A stretch of 64,000 nt of DNA, taken from assembly GCA_016713275.1 (NCBI GenBank), contig JADJPL010000013.1, positions 62,001 through 126,000 on the forward strand, written 5' to 3'. A model generated the notes under the pieces. The model ran no database searches. It saw only the letters and a list, made by a program, of their open reading frames with translations, and was not told the origin of the DNA. Below are positions 16,918-25,761 of the stretch, in pieces. How positions within the stretch are numbered: position 1 is the stretch's first letter; every line of letters starts with the position of its first letter. Source of the DNA: Haliscomenobacter sp. (GTDB lineage: Bacteria > Bacteroidota > Bacteroidia > Chitinophagales > Saprospiraceae). Position numbers and translations under genes: made by a program.

Positions 16918-18231
16918 TTAATACCGATACATATCCGACTTATACGGGCCATTTTTCGGCACGCCGATGTAGCTGGCCTGCTTGTCGTTGAGGACTTCCA
17001 GTTCGACGCCGATTTTGGCGAGGTGGAGGCGGGCTACTTCCTCGTCGAGGTGTTTGGGCAGGGTGTATACGGCGTTTTCGTATTGATCTCCGTTTTCCCA
17101 CAAATCCATCTGCGCGAGGGTTTGGTTGGTGAAGGAGTTAGACATCACGAAGGAGGGGTGGCCGGTAGCGCAGCCCAGGTTGACGAGGCGGCCTTCGGCA
17201 AGAAGAATGATATCCCGTCCGTTGATGTGGTATTTATCCACCTGCGGCTTGATGTTGATGCGGGTATGTCCGTAGGCGCCGTTGAGCCATGCGACGTCGA
17301 TCTCGTCGTCGAAGTGGCCGATGTTGCAGACCACCGTTTTGTCTTTCATCAGGTAGAAGTGCTCTTCGGTGACGACGTCGCAGTTGCCGGTAGCGGTGAC
17401 GATGATGTCGGCTCTCGGAATAGCTTTGTGCATGGGGGTCACTTCGTAGCCGTCCATTGCTGCCTGGAGGGCGCAGATGGGGTCGATTTCCGTGACGATC
17501 ACCCGGCATCCTGCCCCGCGCAGGGAAGCGGCGGAACCTTTGCCTACATCGCCGTAGCCTGCCACGACGGCAACTTTGCCGGCGAGCATGAGGTCGGTAG
17601 CGCGGCGGATTGCATCCACCAGGGATTCTTTGCAGCCGTACTTATTGTCGAATTTGGATTTGGTCACCGAGTCGTTGACGTTGATCGCCGGAACGGGCAG
17701 GGTACCGTTTTTCATGCGCTCGTAGAGGCGGTGCACGCCGGTGGTTGTTTCTTCGCTGATTCCCCGGATGCTGGGGATGAGTTCGGGGTGTTTGTCCAGC
17801 ACCACATTGGTGAGGTCGCCGCCGTCGTCGAGGATCATGTTGAGCGGTTGCCCGCCTTCGAACGCGAAGAGGGTTTGCTCCACGCACCACCAGTATTCTT
17901 CTTCGTTCATGCCTTTCCAGGCGTAGACGGGGATACCGCGGGCTGCAATCGCGGCGGCGGCGTGATCCTGGGTAGAAAAGATATTGCAGGACGACCAGGC
18001 CACTTCAGCGCCCAGTTCGAGCAGCGTTTCGATCAAGACCGCCGTTTGGATGGTCATATGCAGGCAGCCTGCGACGCGGGCGCCTTTCAGCGGCTTGGAG
18101 GGGCCGTATTTTTCCCGGAGCGCCATCAGGCCGGGCATTTCGGCTTCCGCCAGTTCGATCTCTTTCCGCCCCCAATCGGCCAGGGCAATGTCTTTGACCT
18201 TGTAAGGTAGTTTGGTTTGTACTGCGTCCAT
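16918..18231 (-). CDS. ahcY: S-adenosylhomocysteine hydrolase
   Basis: The 437-residue protein is full length and typical: AGCLHMTIQTAVLIETL, WSSCNIFSTQDHAAAAI, NVNDSVTKSKFDNKYGC (with the catalytic Lys and Asp), the NAD-binding VAGYGDVGKGSAASLRG and the conserved C-terminal end KSDMYRY. It splits S-adenosylhomocysteine to adenosine and homocysteine, keeping methylation going. Neighbours do not belong to the same pathway. A -7-like TAACTTTG lies on the minus strand at 18269-18276. Confidence 0.97.
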   Translation of the reverse strand: MDAVQTKLPYKVKDIALADWGRKEIELAEAEMPGLMALREKYGPSKPLKGARVAGCLHMTIQTAVLIETLLELGAEVAWSSCNIFSTQDHAAAAIAARGIPVYAWKGMNEEEYWWCVEQTLFAFEGGQPLNMILDDGGDLTNVVLDKHPELIPSIRGISEETTTGVHRLYERMKNGTLPVPAINVNDSVTKSKFDNKYGCKESLVDAIRRATDLMLAGKVAVVAGYGDVGKGSAASLRGAGCRVIVTEIDPICALQAAMDGYEVTPMHKAIPRADIIVTATGNCDVVTEEHFYLMKDKTVVCNIGHFDDEIDVAWLNGAYGHTRINIKPQVDKYHINGRDIILLAEGRLVNLGCATGHPSFVMSNSFTNQTLAQMDLWENGDQYENAVYTLPKHLDEEVARLHLAKIGVELEVLNDKQASYIGVPKNGPYKSDMYRY

Positions 18232-18249
18232 GAAAAAGGTTTTGATTTT

Positions 18250-18345
18250 TGCGAAACTAGGACTAAGACAAAGTTACGTGCAGGTTGGTTCAAGAATTTG
18301 GGCAAACAATTTGCCCCAGCCTGCCCGGCTTGGCCTAGTTTCGCA
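18250..18345. promoter_or_regulatory. ahcY upstream region: -7 element and 12-bp inverted repeats
   Basis: A minus-strand TAACTTTG (18269-18276) matches the -7 consensus 38 nt before the ahcY ATG; no well-spaced TTG was found. Perfect 12-bp inverted repeats flank it (TGCGAAACTAGG at 18250-18261, CCTAGTTTCGCA at 18334-18345). A small hairpin GGGCAA-ACAA-TTGCCC at 18300-18315 could end transcription of the anti-sigma-like gene upstream. The wider inverted repeat might be an operator or a leader structure. Confidence 0.4.
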
Positions 18346-18381
18346 AAGATAGCCCTTTCCTGGAAAAAAGTGGGGACTTGG

Positions 18382-19191
18382 TTACCGGAACACGCCGGAG
18401 ATTTTTCTCCAGAAGCTTCCGAGTTGGCGGACCATTTCTTTTGCCTGGTGGTGGAAGGAATGGTCCGGGTTGGCAGCCATCCGGTCAAACAAATCCTGGC
18501 AAGCAGCGTCGTCTTCGCCGGCGCGAAGGCAGGAGAGGGCGGCGTACCATTCGCTTTTTTCGCTGAACCGCGAATCGCCGGCTGAGGCAGCCTGGGAAAA
18601 CGCCTGCTGAGCCTCGGCATATTGGCCCGTTTGCGAGTACGTATGCCCCAGGTAATACAGGGCTTCCGGGTATTGGGGATCGGTCTGTGGGACGGCACGG
18701 AGCTTGTCCGCTGCAAGCGCAAAATCCTGGTTTTGATAAGCTTCTTTGGCTTCTTCCAGCAGGCCGGCAGCAGGAGCAGACGGGTCGCCCCGAAGTCCGC
18801 CCAGGGCGGGGTCGTCGTAGTAGCGGGCGTACAGGCTCTGGTTGCCGTAGTTGCGGGAAACCAGGCTAAGCCCGAAAACACCGACGAGCAGCAGCACGGC
18901 CGCTGCCGCGCTATAGCGGACCAGGCGGGCCCGGAAAGACACGATGCGGGCTTCCGTCCTGGCGGAATCCGCCCCGGAATGGGTTTTCTCCCAGTCTTTC
19001 AGCGTGGCCCGGAGGGTGTCTTCAATTTGCTGTTCCATTACGTGGAGACTGACCTGATAGAGGCTGAACGCTTCTTTGAATTCGGGGTTAGACGCCAGTT
19101 CCAGGTCGAACGCCTCGCGTTCGCCGGGGGAAAGCGTCCCTTCCGTATAGGCTTCAAATTGGGGCAGGTAAAGTTCCAGGTTCATAGCCAT
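18382..19191 (-). CDS. Single-pass membrane TPR protein, probable anti-sigma factor
   Basis: The protein is about 269 residues. Residues 1-80 are acidic and resemble the cytoplasmic part of anti-sigma factors (LPQFEAYTEGTLSPGEREAF). One transmembrane helix follows (YSAAAAVLLLVGVFGLSLV, near residue 110), then a periplasmic tail with TPR-like helices (EALYYLGHTYSQTGQYAEAQ). The start at 19191 overlaps the sigma gene stop; an ATGA overlap using 19185 is equally possible. Tight coupling to a sigma gene and the domain order suggest it holds that sigma factor at the membrane and senses the envelope through its TPR domain. Partner binding is inferred. Confidence 0.75.
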   Translation of the reverse strand: MAMNLELYLPQFEAYTEGTLSPGEREAFDLELASNPEFKEAFSLYQVSLHVMEQQIEDTLRATLKDWEKTHSGADSARTEARIVSFRARLVRYSAAAAVLLLVGVFGLSLVSRNYGNQSLYARYYDDPALGGLRGDPSAPAAGLLEEAKEAYQNQDFALAADKLRAVPQTDPQYPEALYYLGHTYSQTGQYAEAQQAFSQAASAGDSRFSEKSEWYAALSCLRAGEDDAACQDLFDRMAANPDHSFHHQAKEMVRQLGSFWRKISGVFR

Positions 19192-19781
19192 TGCTTTAAA
19201 AGTTGAGCGATTCCCGGATTGTTGTCCAGGTGTTGCATAAGTCCGAGGTGGCAGCGGTACTTGGCTTTGCGCGCCTGGGCATCGCTGTCCATCCCGAGGG
19301 ATGCTGCTATTTCGGCCATGGAGTACGACAATTTCCACATTTCCAGGATCTTCCGGCACTGTTCCCCGAGGGTGTTCAGTACATTCCGCAGCACCTCCTT
19401 GAGTTCTTCCCGGTGGAAAACGCCTTCCGGCGTGTCTTCATCGGGTTGTTCCGGCGCGGCGCCCGGCTCCATGAGGGAGACTTTGGCCTGTTTCCGGAAC
19501 CGGTTCATCCATAAGAACCGGCAGATGCTGAAAAAATACCCTTTCACCGGCGCTTCCCCGCGAAAACGGTTTTCACGGATGTTGCGGTCCAGCACGAGGA
19601 TCCCTTCGTGGAAGATGTCGGTCCCATCTTCCTGATTGCCTTGGTTGTTGCGTACAAACGCGCCGACTTTGGCCCGGAGGTCCTGGTCCAGGTACAGCCA
19701 GCGTATGGCTGCTTCCCGTTCCCGGCCTCCTTTCTTAACAGCTTCTACAAAAGCATCATTACTAAATTGGAGCGCACTCAT
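19182..19781 (-). CDS. Sigma-70 family (ECF-like) sigma factor
   Basis: The 199-residue protein shows region 2 (GTDIFHEGILVLDRNIRE, KGYFFSICRFLWMNRFRK) and a region 4 helix-turn-helix (LNTLGEQCRKILEMWKLSY, then MAEIAASLGMDS). It is followed with overlap by a membrane TPR protein, the classic sigma/anti-sigma arrangement. It is divergent from the TPR-CHAT gene, with a degenerate MITE-like element between. Regulation of that CHAT gene by this pair is plausible but not shown. Confidence 0.85.
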   Translation of the reverse strand: MSALQFSNDAFVEAVKKGGREREAAIRWLYLDQDLRAKVGAFVRNNQGNQEDGTDIFHEGILVLDRNIRENRFRGEAPVKGYFFSICRFLWMNRFRKQAKVSLMEPGAAPEQPDEDTPEGVFHREELKEVLRNVLNTLGEQCRKILEMWKLSYSMAEIAASLGMDSDAQARKAKYRCHLGLMQHLDNNPGIAQLLKQWL

Positions 19782-19881
19782 AATCAGGTGTTTTTCGGGG
19801 GGCGAACGTTCCTGGAAAACGAATTTTTTTCAACTTTTTTCCAGGCGAAATTACGGCTTTATTCCCAGAGGTGAAGAAACC

Positions 19882-20065
19882 GGGGCCGTCTCAATAGGAA
19901 GTTATTGCCTTTGGGGCTAAAAAGGATGGAAAAATCAACGGGCTTGCAGGCCATGGACGAAGCGCTGCCTTTGGTTTACATAAAACGAATGCATTAGTCC
20001 AGGCAGCAAAAAAATAGGTTCATTTTTCATGCCGGTGGCAGCGTACCCTCTTTTGATACAACCCC
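19882..20065. mobile_element. Degenerate MITE-like element
   Basis: The left end (GGGGCCGTCTCAATAG) and the reverse complement of the right end (GGGGTTGTATCAAAAG) match the ends of the element at 5292-5381 with mismatches. Near the right end, a run of A, an AT-rich stretch and CATGCCGG match the same elements. No coding capacity. It occupies most of the gap between the sigma gene and the CHAT gene. Confidence 0.55.
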
Positions 20066-20182
20066 AAGACACGATTTCCAATGCTACTCGTTTTGATTTC
20101 CTTTCCGGGCATTTTGCTTACTTTCGTTGATGGATTTGAAAAAAAGAAACTAGTTTAGGTCCGCGTTAGCGAAGATTGGATT

Positions 20183-23100
20183 ATGCCACGACAACTGCCT
20201 TGGTTCCTTTTGCTGGCTTTGGTTTTTCCTTGCATGGCGTTAAGCCAGAAACCGCCCTATGCCCCCCTTTCTGAGCTGGAAGTGCTGGTGGAAAAAGGAG
20301 AATATACCCAGGCTATCCGGGAGGCGCAGCTGGCCCTGGAGCAAGGCGTGCCGGCCGACTCGGTCCCGCTCTACCTGCTGGTGTTGGGCAAAGCGTTTCT
20401 GGAAGAAGGAGACGCCGAAGCCGCCCGAAACCAGTATCAGGGCGTCGTAGACATGGTAAAAGGGCGTGGAAAAGTGGCCTCTCTGATCCGGGCCGATGCC
20501 TGGAACGGCTTGGGGGAATATTACCTCAAAACGGGCAACTGGGCTAAAGCCATGGAGTACTACCGGCAAGCCCTCAACGTTCGGGAAGCGCTGCTGGGCG
20601 TCACTGCAGGAAAAACCGCCGACTCCTACAACAACCTGGGGAATTGCTTCCTGGAATCGGGCGATTACCAGCAGGCCCTGCGTTACCATCTTCGCGCCAA
20701 AGAATTAAGGGACCTTCTTTTGCCTTCCGAACACCCCGATTTGGCAGTCAGCCTGAATAATTTAGGCAGTTGCTATCTTTTCCTTGGCAACTATGCCGAG
20801 TCCATCCGGCTCTATCAGGAAGCCCTGGACCTGCGCATCGGCGTGCTGGGAGAACGGCACCCCAAGACGGCTCAAGTGCACAACAATCTGGGCCGAGCAT
20901 ACCTCGAATCGGGGAATTACGAACAGGCCCTCCAGCATCTGAAACAGGCCCTGGACATCCGGAACGAACAGTTTGGAGAAGGGCATCCCGCTTTAGCTCC
21001 CCTGTATGAAAATATCGGTGATGTCCTGCTCGATCAGTTTGAGGTGCGCGAAGCGGAGACCTATTTCCGGCAGGCGGAAACGCTGTACACGGAAGACAAA
21101 CCATCGGAAAAAGCTGCAGTACAGCACAAAATCGGGCTTTGCCTGCAAGCGAGAGGCGAAGCCGAAGAAGCGGTACGCCTTCATCTGGAGGCCCTGGCCG
21201 TATTTGAAAAGCAATATGGGATGTCGCATCCCTATCTGGCGCCGGTTTTAAGCAACCTGGGCAATGGGTTTTTGCACCAGGGGCAGTACCGGGAGGCGCT
21301 TCCGTATCTGAAAAGGGCCTCTGGCATCTTTCATAAGGTATACCCTGCAGGTCACCCCGATTTGGCGCAATGCCTCAACAGCATCGCGTTGTGCCACCTC
21401 CAATTGAAGCAGCCTTACACCGCCATCGCTGTGCTGAAAGAAGTCACTACGCTCCTGCAAAACCGCGAGGTCTATACGCTGGAAGGCGAAGCCCTGGCGT
21501 TGAAGCACCAAGCCATGGCCGAATCTGCTTTGGGGCGGCCCAAGGCGGCACTGGCAATGGTTCGCAGTGCCCTGGGTTTGTTGTGGCCCGACCGCAACAC
21601 CAACCGGGTGAACCGGGTGCTTGCTCCGGAGATTCTTGCGCTGCTGGTGCTGGAAAGCAAGTATATCCGAAAAACGGGCGGCAACCCGCAGGCTGCTGCC
21701 GGATTGCTGGAAACTGCCCTGCAACTGTCGAACCGCTTGCGCCTGCGGTTGTCGGAAGACGGCAGGACGCAGTGGGCGGAAGCTGCTTTTGCCTTGTATG
21801 CCTCCGCGGTGGAAACCAATTTCCAGGCATGGAAACAAACCGCTAAAATCAGCTACCTCGAACGGGCGTTTCAGCTCAGCGAACAATACAAAGGGCAAAC
21901 CCTCCTCGACGCCATCCGGCAAACCCAGGCCCTGAGTTTTAACGGAATCCCGGTGCAGCGCCTGATCGACAAACGCGACCTGGAGTCGGAACTCTCCATG
22001 CTGGAAAAGCAGCAATGGGTAGCAGCCCAGCAGGGCCTGTCCGAACGCGAAGCCGAGCTCAACCGCCGGATCTTCGACTTGCGCCAGCAAATCGAAAAAT
22101 TGAGAAAACAGCTCGTCGACGCTTCTCCGGAGTACGCCAGGTTGTTTGAATATGCCCGAACGCCTTCTGTTTCCGCGTTGCGCCGCGCCCTCGATCCCGA
22201 TCAGGGGCTGATCGAATACTTCACCTCCGATTCGCTGGTTTTTGTTTTTGTGATGACGCCCGATACCTTGCTGGGGGTTCAGATGAAGAAAGACTATCCA
22301 CTGGAAGCCTGGGTGGCGGATTTCCGGGAAATGATCAAGGCGTATCCGATGCTGTCCGGGGCAGAGCTAACCCGGGAATCGGCGCGCTGGTGCAAAAGGT
22401 CGGGCGAATTGTACCGCCGTTTGCTGCTTCCCGTAGCTGGGCAGGTCAAGTTGCCCGAGCGGCTTGTCGTCGTGCCGGATGGAATCCTCCATTACCTTCC
22501 CTTTGAGCCCCTGCTCTCCAAAACACCCGGCGACCCGACGCGCTTCAAGACCCATGCGTATTTCGGCAACGCGCATAGCCTGAGTTATGCGTATTCTGCC
22601 GATTTACTCCGGGAGCTGAAGTCCGTAAAGCCCCGCGGGAGGTTTTGGGGCAAATACCTGTTGACGATGGCCCCCGATTTCGCGCGCAACAGTTTTAATT
22701 TGCCTCCCCTGCAGTTCAACCGGCAGGAATCGGACGCTGCGCGAAAACTGCTGGGAGGGCGCCAACTCAAAGGCAGGGAAGCGTCTTTGTATAACTTCCT
22801 TAGCCTGGCGCCGGAATACCGGGTACTTCATTTGGCCACACACGGAAAAGCCGCTCCTGGGTACCAGGAGTTTTCGTATCTGGCCTTTACGGAGCGCCCT
22901 GATAATAAGGACAACGAATTCCTGTATGCCCGGGATTTGTACAGCATGGAACTTAAATGCGACCTGGTGGTGCTTAGCGCCTGCGAAACCAGCGTTGGGG
23001 CCTATCGCCACGGGGAAGGCATTCTCGGTCTTGGAAGGGGGTTCTTTTACGCAGGCGCCCAAAGCATTATGGGGACGCTGTGGAGCGTGGACGATGCGCG

Positions 23101-23425
23101 CACCTCTTCGCTGGTCCAACGCACCTTCTTTTACCTGCGAAAAGGTATCCCTAAAGACGTGGCCCTGTACCGGGCCAAACTCGATTTCCTCCAGGAACAT
23201 GCCCACGATGAGGCGCATCCCTTTTACTGGTCGGGCTTGTTGCTCAACGGCGATACCCATCCGCTTCCCGACCCCCGCCTGCAGTGGGTAATCACCTGGC
23301 TACTCGCATTGTCCGGTCTTGGACTTGCACTTACCTTATATGGGCGCTGGATCAGAAAGCGCAGCTTTTTTGCGGAGCTGGAGCGGAAAAACCCGGGGTC
23401 TATCCCTCCGGGGGCCAATCTTTGA
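20183..23425 (+). CDS. TPR-CHAT caspase-like protein, exported and membrane-anchored
   Basis: The 1080-residue protein has a signal peptide (FLLLALVFPCMALS), at least eight Kinesin-light-chain-type TPRs (about 40-450, such as NLGNCFLESGDYQQALRYHL), a helical linker (about 480-680) and a CHAT domain (about 690-1035). CHAT motifs include VVVPDGILHYLPFEPLL, VLHLATHG with the catalytic His near residue 887, and VVLSACETSVG with the catalytic Cys near residue 934. A C-terminal helix (ITWLLALSGLGLALTLYG) precedes a short basic tail. CHAT domains are caspase/separase-clan peptidases, often switched on by TPR-bound partners. The layout puts the peptidase outside the inner membrane. Divergent from a sigma/anti-sigma pair. 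Substrate unknown. Confidence 0.9.
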   Translation: MPRQLPWFLLLALVFPCMALSQKPPYAPLSELEVLVEKGEYTQAIREAQLALEQGVPADSVPLYLLVLGKAFLEEGDAEAARNQYQGVVDMVKGRGKVASLIRADAWNGLGEYYLKTGNWAKAMEYYRQALNVREALLGVTAGKTADSYNNLGNCFLESGDYQQALRYHLRAKELRDLLLPSEHPDLAVSLNNLGSCYLFLGNYAESIRLYQEALDLRIGVLGERHPKTAQVHNNLGRAYLESGNYEQALQHLKQALDIRNEQFGEGHPALAPLYENIGDVLLDQFEVREAETYFRQAETLYTEDKPSEKAAVQHKIGLCLQARGEAEEAVRLHLEALAVFEKQYGMSHPYLAPVLSNLGNGFLHQGQYREALPYLKRASGIFHKVYPAGHPDLAQCLNSIALCHLQLKQPYTAIAVLKEVTTLLQNREVYTLEGEALALKHQAMAESALGRPKAALAMVRSALGLLWPDRNTNRVNRVLAPEILALLVLESKYIRKTGGNPQAAAGLLETALQLSNRLRLRLSEDGRTQWAEAAFALYASAVETNFQAWKQTAKISYLERAFQLSEQYKGQTLLDAIRQTQALSFNGIPVQRLIDKRDLESELSMLEKQQWVAAQQGLSEREAELNRRIFDLRQQIEKLRKQLVDASPEYARLFEYARTPSVSALRRALDPDQGLIEYFTSDSLVFVFVMTPDTLLGVQMKKDYPLEAWVADFREMIKAYPMLSGAELTRESARWCKRSGELYRRLLLPVAGQVKLPERLVVVPDGILHYLPFEPLLSKTPGDPTRFKTHAYFGNAHSLSYAYSADLLRELKSVKPRGRFWGKYLLTMAPDFARNSFNLPPLQFNRQESDAARKLLGGRQLKGREASLYNFLSLAPEYRVLHLATHGKAAPGYQEFSYLAFTERPDNKDNEFLYARDLYSMELKCDLVVLSACETSVGAYRHGEGILGLGRGFFYAGAQSIMGTLWSVDDARTSSLVQRTFFYLRKGIPKDVALYRAKLDFLQEHAHDEAHPFYWSGLLLNGDTHPLPDPRLQWVITWLLALSGLGLALTLYGRWIRKRSFFAELERKNPGSIPPGANL

Positions 23426-23650
23426 CAAGCTTTTCCAATTTTTTTAAAAAAAACGCGGTTTGCTGGAACGCTTTTCTGGCGTTCCGACACCTAAGGATGT
23501 ACGCACGGTCATCCTATTGAACCTTTTTGTTTTTCGGGCAGGTTTGACAACCTGGATGGTTTCGTCTCAAAAAGGTCCCGTAGTACGGCACTCGGTATAA
23601 TCCCTGAAATCACTTTTTTTAAACCAAACCTAAATCCCTTCTTCAGCGAC

Positions 23651-23716
23651 ATGGATAAAATGATGTGGAACGTAGTCAACGGCATCGCTGCCTGGCCTGC
23701 GCACGACCTCTTCTAA
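23651..23716 (+). CDS. Possible 21-residue peptide
   Basis: ATG at 23651 opens MDKMMWNVVNGIAAWPAHDLF and stops at 23716. It is the only orderly reading frame in an otherwise gene-free stretch between the CHAT gene and the YciI gene, and a strong terminator follows about 70 nt downstream. It could be a short expressed peptide or leader. There is no family evidence, and random frames of this length are common. Codon use gives no help at this size. Confidence 0.3.
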   Translation: MDKMMWNVVNGIAAWPAHDLF

Positions 23717-23745
23717 CAATTCCAATTCCCAACCCCGGTTTCCCA

Positions 23746-23822
23746 CCAACATGGTTTGCTCTTGTTGGCGTGAATCGGTTTAGACCCCCGCTGCCGGTAT
23801 TTGGCGGCGGGGGATTTTTTTT
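23746..23822 (+). terminator. Hairpin plus strong Rho-independent terminator
   Basis: A first hairpin (CCAACA at 23746-23751 pairing with TGTTGG at 23763-23768) is followed by a GC stem (CCCCCGC at 23785-23791, GCGGGGG at 23807-23813) and eight Ts at 23815-23822. This is a textbook intrinsic terminator, yet the nearest large upstream gene ends at 23425. It therefore implies a short separate transcript, coding for the 21-residue peptide or a small RNA. Confidence 0.75.
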
Positions 23823-23931
23823 GACGGTTGACGGTTGACGGGGGACGGTTGACGGGGACGGGGACGGGGGAGGAGACGGGGACGGGAGACGTGACGGGGT
23901 GACGGGGACGGGGGACGGGCAAAGTTTTTAC
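23821..23931. repeat. GACGG-type array after a terminator
   Basis: TTGACGG, GGGGACGG and GGGAGACG words repeat for about 110 nt in the same orientation as at 5052. Unlike most of the other arrays it abuts a terminator T-run rather than the stop of a long gene. It holds no gene. Confidence 0.85.
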
Positions 23932-24005
23932 TTACTGCTTTCTCGTTGGCGTAATACCAAGCAAATCCAAAGAATGCGGTTATTTTTGCAAAAAAATAGC
24001 AAACC

Positions 24006-24281
24006 ATGTACTACCTCCTTTTTTACAAAACGACTTCCGATTACCTCGAGCGCCGGGGCGCCTACCGCGCGGAGCACCTGGGCCTCGCCCAACAAGCATT
24101 GGAAAACGGCCAATTGGTGATGGCCGGCGCCCTGGCCGATCCTGCGGATGGGGCGGTATTCGTCTTTAAGGGCGATGGCCCCGAAGCGGCCGAGGCATTC
24201 GCCAAAAACGATCCTTATGTGCTCAATGGCTTGATCACCGAATGGCAGGTGCGGCCGTGGACGGTGGTGGTCGGCGGGTGA
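24006..24281 (+). CDS. YciI-family small protein
   Basis: The 91-residue protein fits the YciI (dimeric alpha-beta barrel, ferredoxin-like) family: MYYLLFYKTTSDYLERRGAYR at the start, RAEHLGLAQQALENGQLVMAGALADPADGAVFVF, then FAKNDPYVLNGLITEWQVRPW. The conserved His and the NDPY segment are present. Family members are small cytoplasmic proteins, some thought to have hydrolase or isomerase activity. The gene has its own intrinsic terminator, so it is a monocistronic unit. A TATTTTTG at 23981-23988 may be its -7 element. Confidence 0.88.
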   Translation: MYYLLFYKTTSDYLERRGAYRAEHLGLAQQALENGQLVMAGALADPADGAVFVFKGDGPEAAEAFAKNDPYVLNGLITEWQVRPWTVVVGG

Positions 24282-24286
24282 AGTAA

Positions 24287-24335
24287 AGGGACCAGGTTAT
24301 TGGAGGCAAAAACTCCAATAAGGTCCCTGTTTTTT
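24287..24335 (+). terminator. Rho-independent terminator of the YciI gene
   Basis: AGGGACC at 24287-24293 and TATTGGAG pair with CTCCAATA and GGTCCCT downstream (through 24328), followed by six Ts at 24330-24335. A long two-part stem and T-tract directly after the YciI stop make this a clear terminator. Confidence 0.85.
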
Positions 24336-24381
24336 GATAGCGGTTGCTCCAGGTTTTTGGTTGGTATTTATTTCAGGGATT

Positions 24382-25518
24382 ATGGCTTTTGTAAACTCAA
24401 TCATGTTAATAGGCTCTGTTCAGGGCTTTTTTTTAACATTTTTAATCCTTTATAAGAAGAAAATTCTTTTTCATAGACTGTTCGCATTTGTTCTTCTCTG
24501 CATTTCCTGCGCATTGCTGCTTGCTTACCTTCAGAATGTATTGGATTTGAAGTCGTACCCGTTCCTGATTAAAACCAATTTGCCATTGCCTTTGGTGTTT
24601 ATTCCCGCCTTGCTGATCTATTTAAAAAAGCTCGCCGATTTCGATTCCGTCAACCGGACTATCCTTTTTCTGCTTTTCGCCCCTTTTTTTGTACTTGTAA
24701 TTTATAATATCCCTTTCTATTTAGGCAGCAATGAAATTAAATGGGGGTACTTTCTCCGAAATGAACTTAGCGGAACGCCTTTGTTTATAGAGCAGTTGGA
24801 GGAGGTTTTTATTGAATTTTTCGTCGCTTTATACGGATTTATCGGAATTCTGGAAACCAGGAAATACAAACGCCGGGTGGAATTAGTCTATGCTAACCAA
24901 TCCAAGGCTCAGATCGGCTGGGTTAAATTATTGGCGTACTCGATGTTTGTTATGACGTTTTTTGCTTTTGTGCTTTCCGTTGCCGGTTTATTTACCGATA
25001 AGGTACCCTTTGAACTGAATTTTCTTACCGCGATCGGATCCACGGTGGCGATTTATTCCATCGCTTATTACTTATTGATTCATCCCGATGCCCTATCGGA
25101 GGTTTCCCTGGCATTGCAAAGCGTTTCGAGCAAGCTGGAAGCCGGGAAGGAAACCAATGAAGAAAAATCGGACCTCCTGTTTCAAGAGTTTGAAAGAAAA
25201 ATCATCCATTTACTGGATCATGAAAAATTATATTCCAATCCGGATATTACCTTGTCGGATTTGGCGGAAAGAGTTGGTCTCCCCCCATACCTGACCTCAA
25301 AAATATTAAACCAAAAGCTGAATAGTAATTTTTATTCCTTTATCAATAAGTACCGGTTGCAGCAGGTAAAGGACGAACTTCTCCGGAATTCCGGCAAAAG
25401 CATTATCGAAATTGCGTACGATGCCGGCTTTAATTCGAAAACTACCTTTTACGAATCGTTTAAAAAGGATACCGGTGTGTCCCCTTCGGAGTTTATCCGG
25501 TTAAACCGTCCGGCATAG
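24382..25518 (+). CDS. AraC-family regulator with N-terminal membrane domain
   Basis: From ATG 24382 the product is 378 residues. The first 240 or so form about seven hydrophobic helices. The C-terminal 110 residues are an AraC-type DNA-binding domain (LSDLAERVGLPPYLTSKILNQ and IIEIAYDAGFNSKTTFYESFKKDTGVSPSEF). Membrane-bound AraC regulators of this type are common in Bacteroidota and presumably pass an envelope or lipid signal to DNA; the ligand is unknown. The next gene, an esterase-like lipoprotein, lies 243 nt downstream and may be a target. Confidence 0.88.
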   Translation: MAFVNSIMLIGSVQGFFLTFLILYKKKILFHRLFAFVLLCISCALLLAYLQNVLDLKSYPFLIKTNLPLPLVFIPALLIYLKKLADFDSVNRTILFLLFAPFFVLVIYNIPFYLGSNEIKWGYFLRNELSGTPLFIEQLEEVFIEFFVALYGFIGILETRKYKRRVELVYANQSKAQIGWVKLLAYSMFVMTFFAFVLSVAGLFTDKVPFELNFLTAIGSTVAIYSIAYYLLIHPDALSEVSLALQSVSSKLEAGKETNEEKSDLLFQEFERKIIHLLDHEKLYSNPDITLSDLAERVGLPPYLTSKILNQKLNSNFYSFINKYRLQQVKDELLRNSGKSIIEIAYDAGFNSKTTFYESFKKDTGVSPSEFIRLNRPA

Positions 25519-25761
25519 CCAACCTGCGCGTTGCCGTTCAAATCCTGCTTTTTCTTGCCTCCAGGTCCCCGCACGGACGTTGGAGCGGATTGCGAATTTT
25601 TGGCGCCGCTTCGCGACCGAAATAGACCGTCCGGACCGGAGTCCGGATAAACAAATGGGTTCGGATAAGCCAAAAATCCTTCCGGATTTGGGAAAGCGGA
25701 CCAGACGAACCCCGGGGTCTGTTTTCTTTGCGCATTATTTCAAAAAAACATTTGGTTATTC

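Noticed and set aside
23545..23600. Fourth MITE copy suggested by TTCGTCTCAAAAAGGT
   Set aside because: Only one short end-like match was found, with no second inverted end within range.
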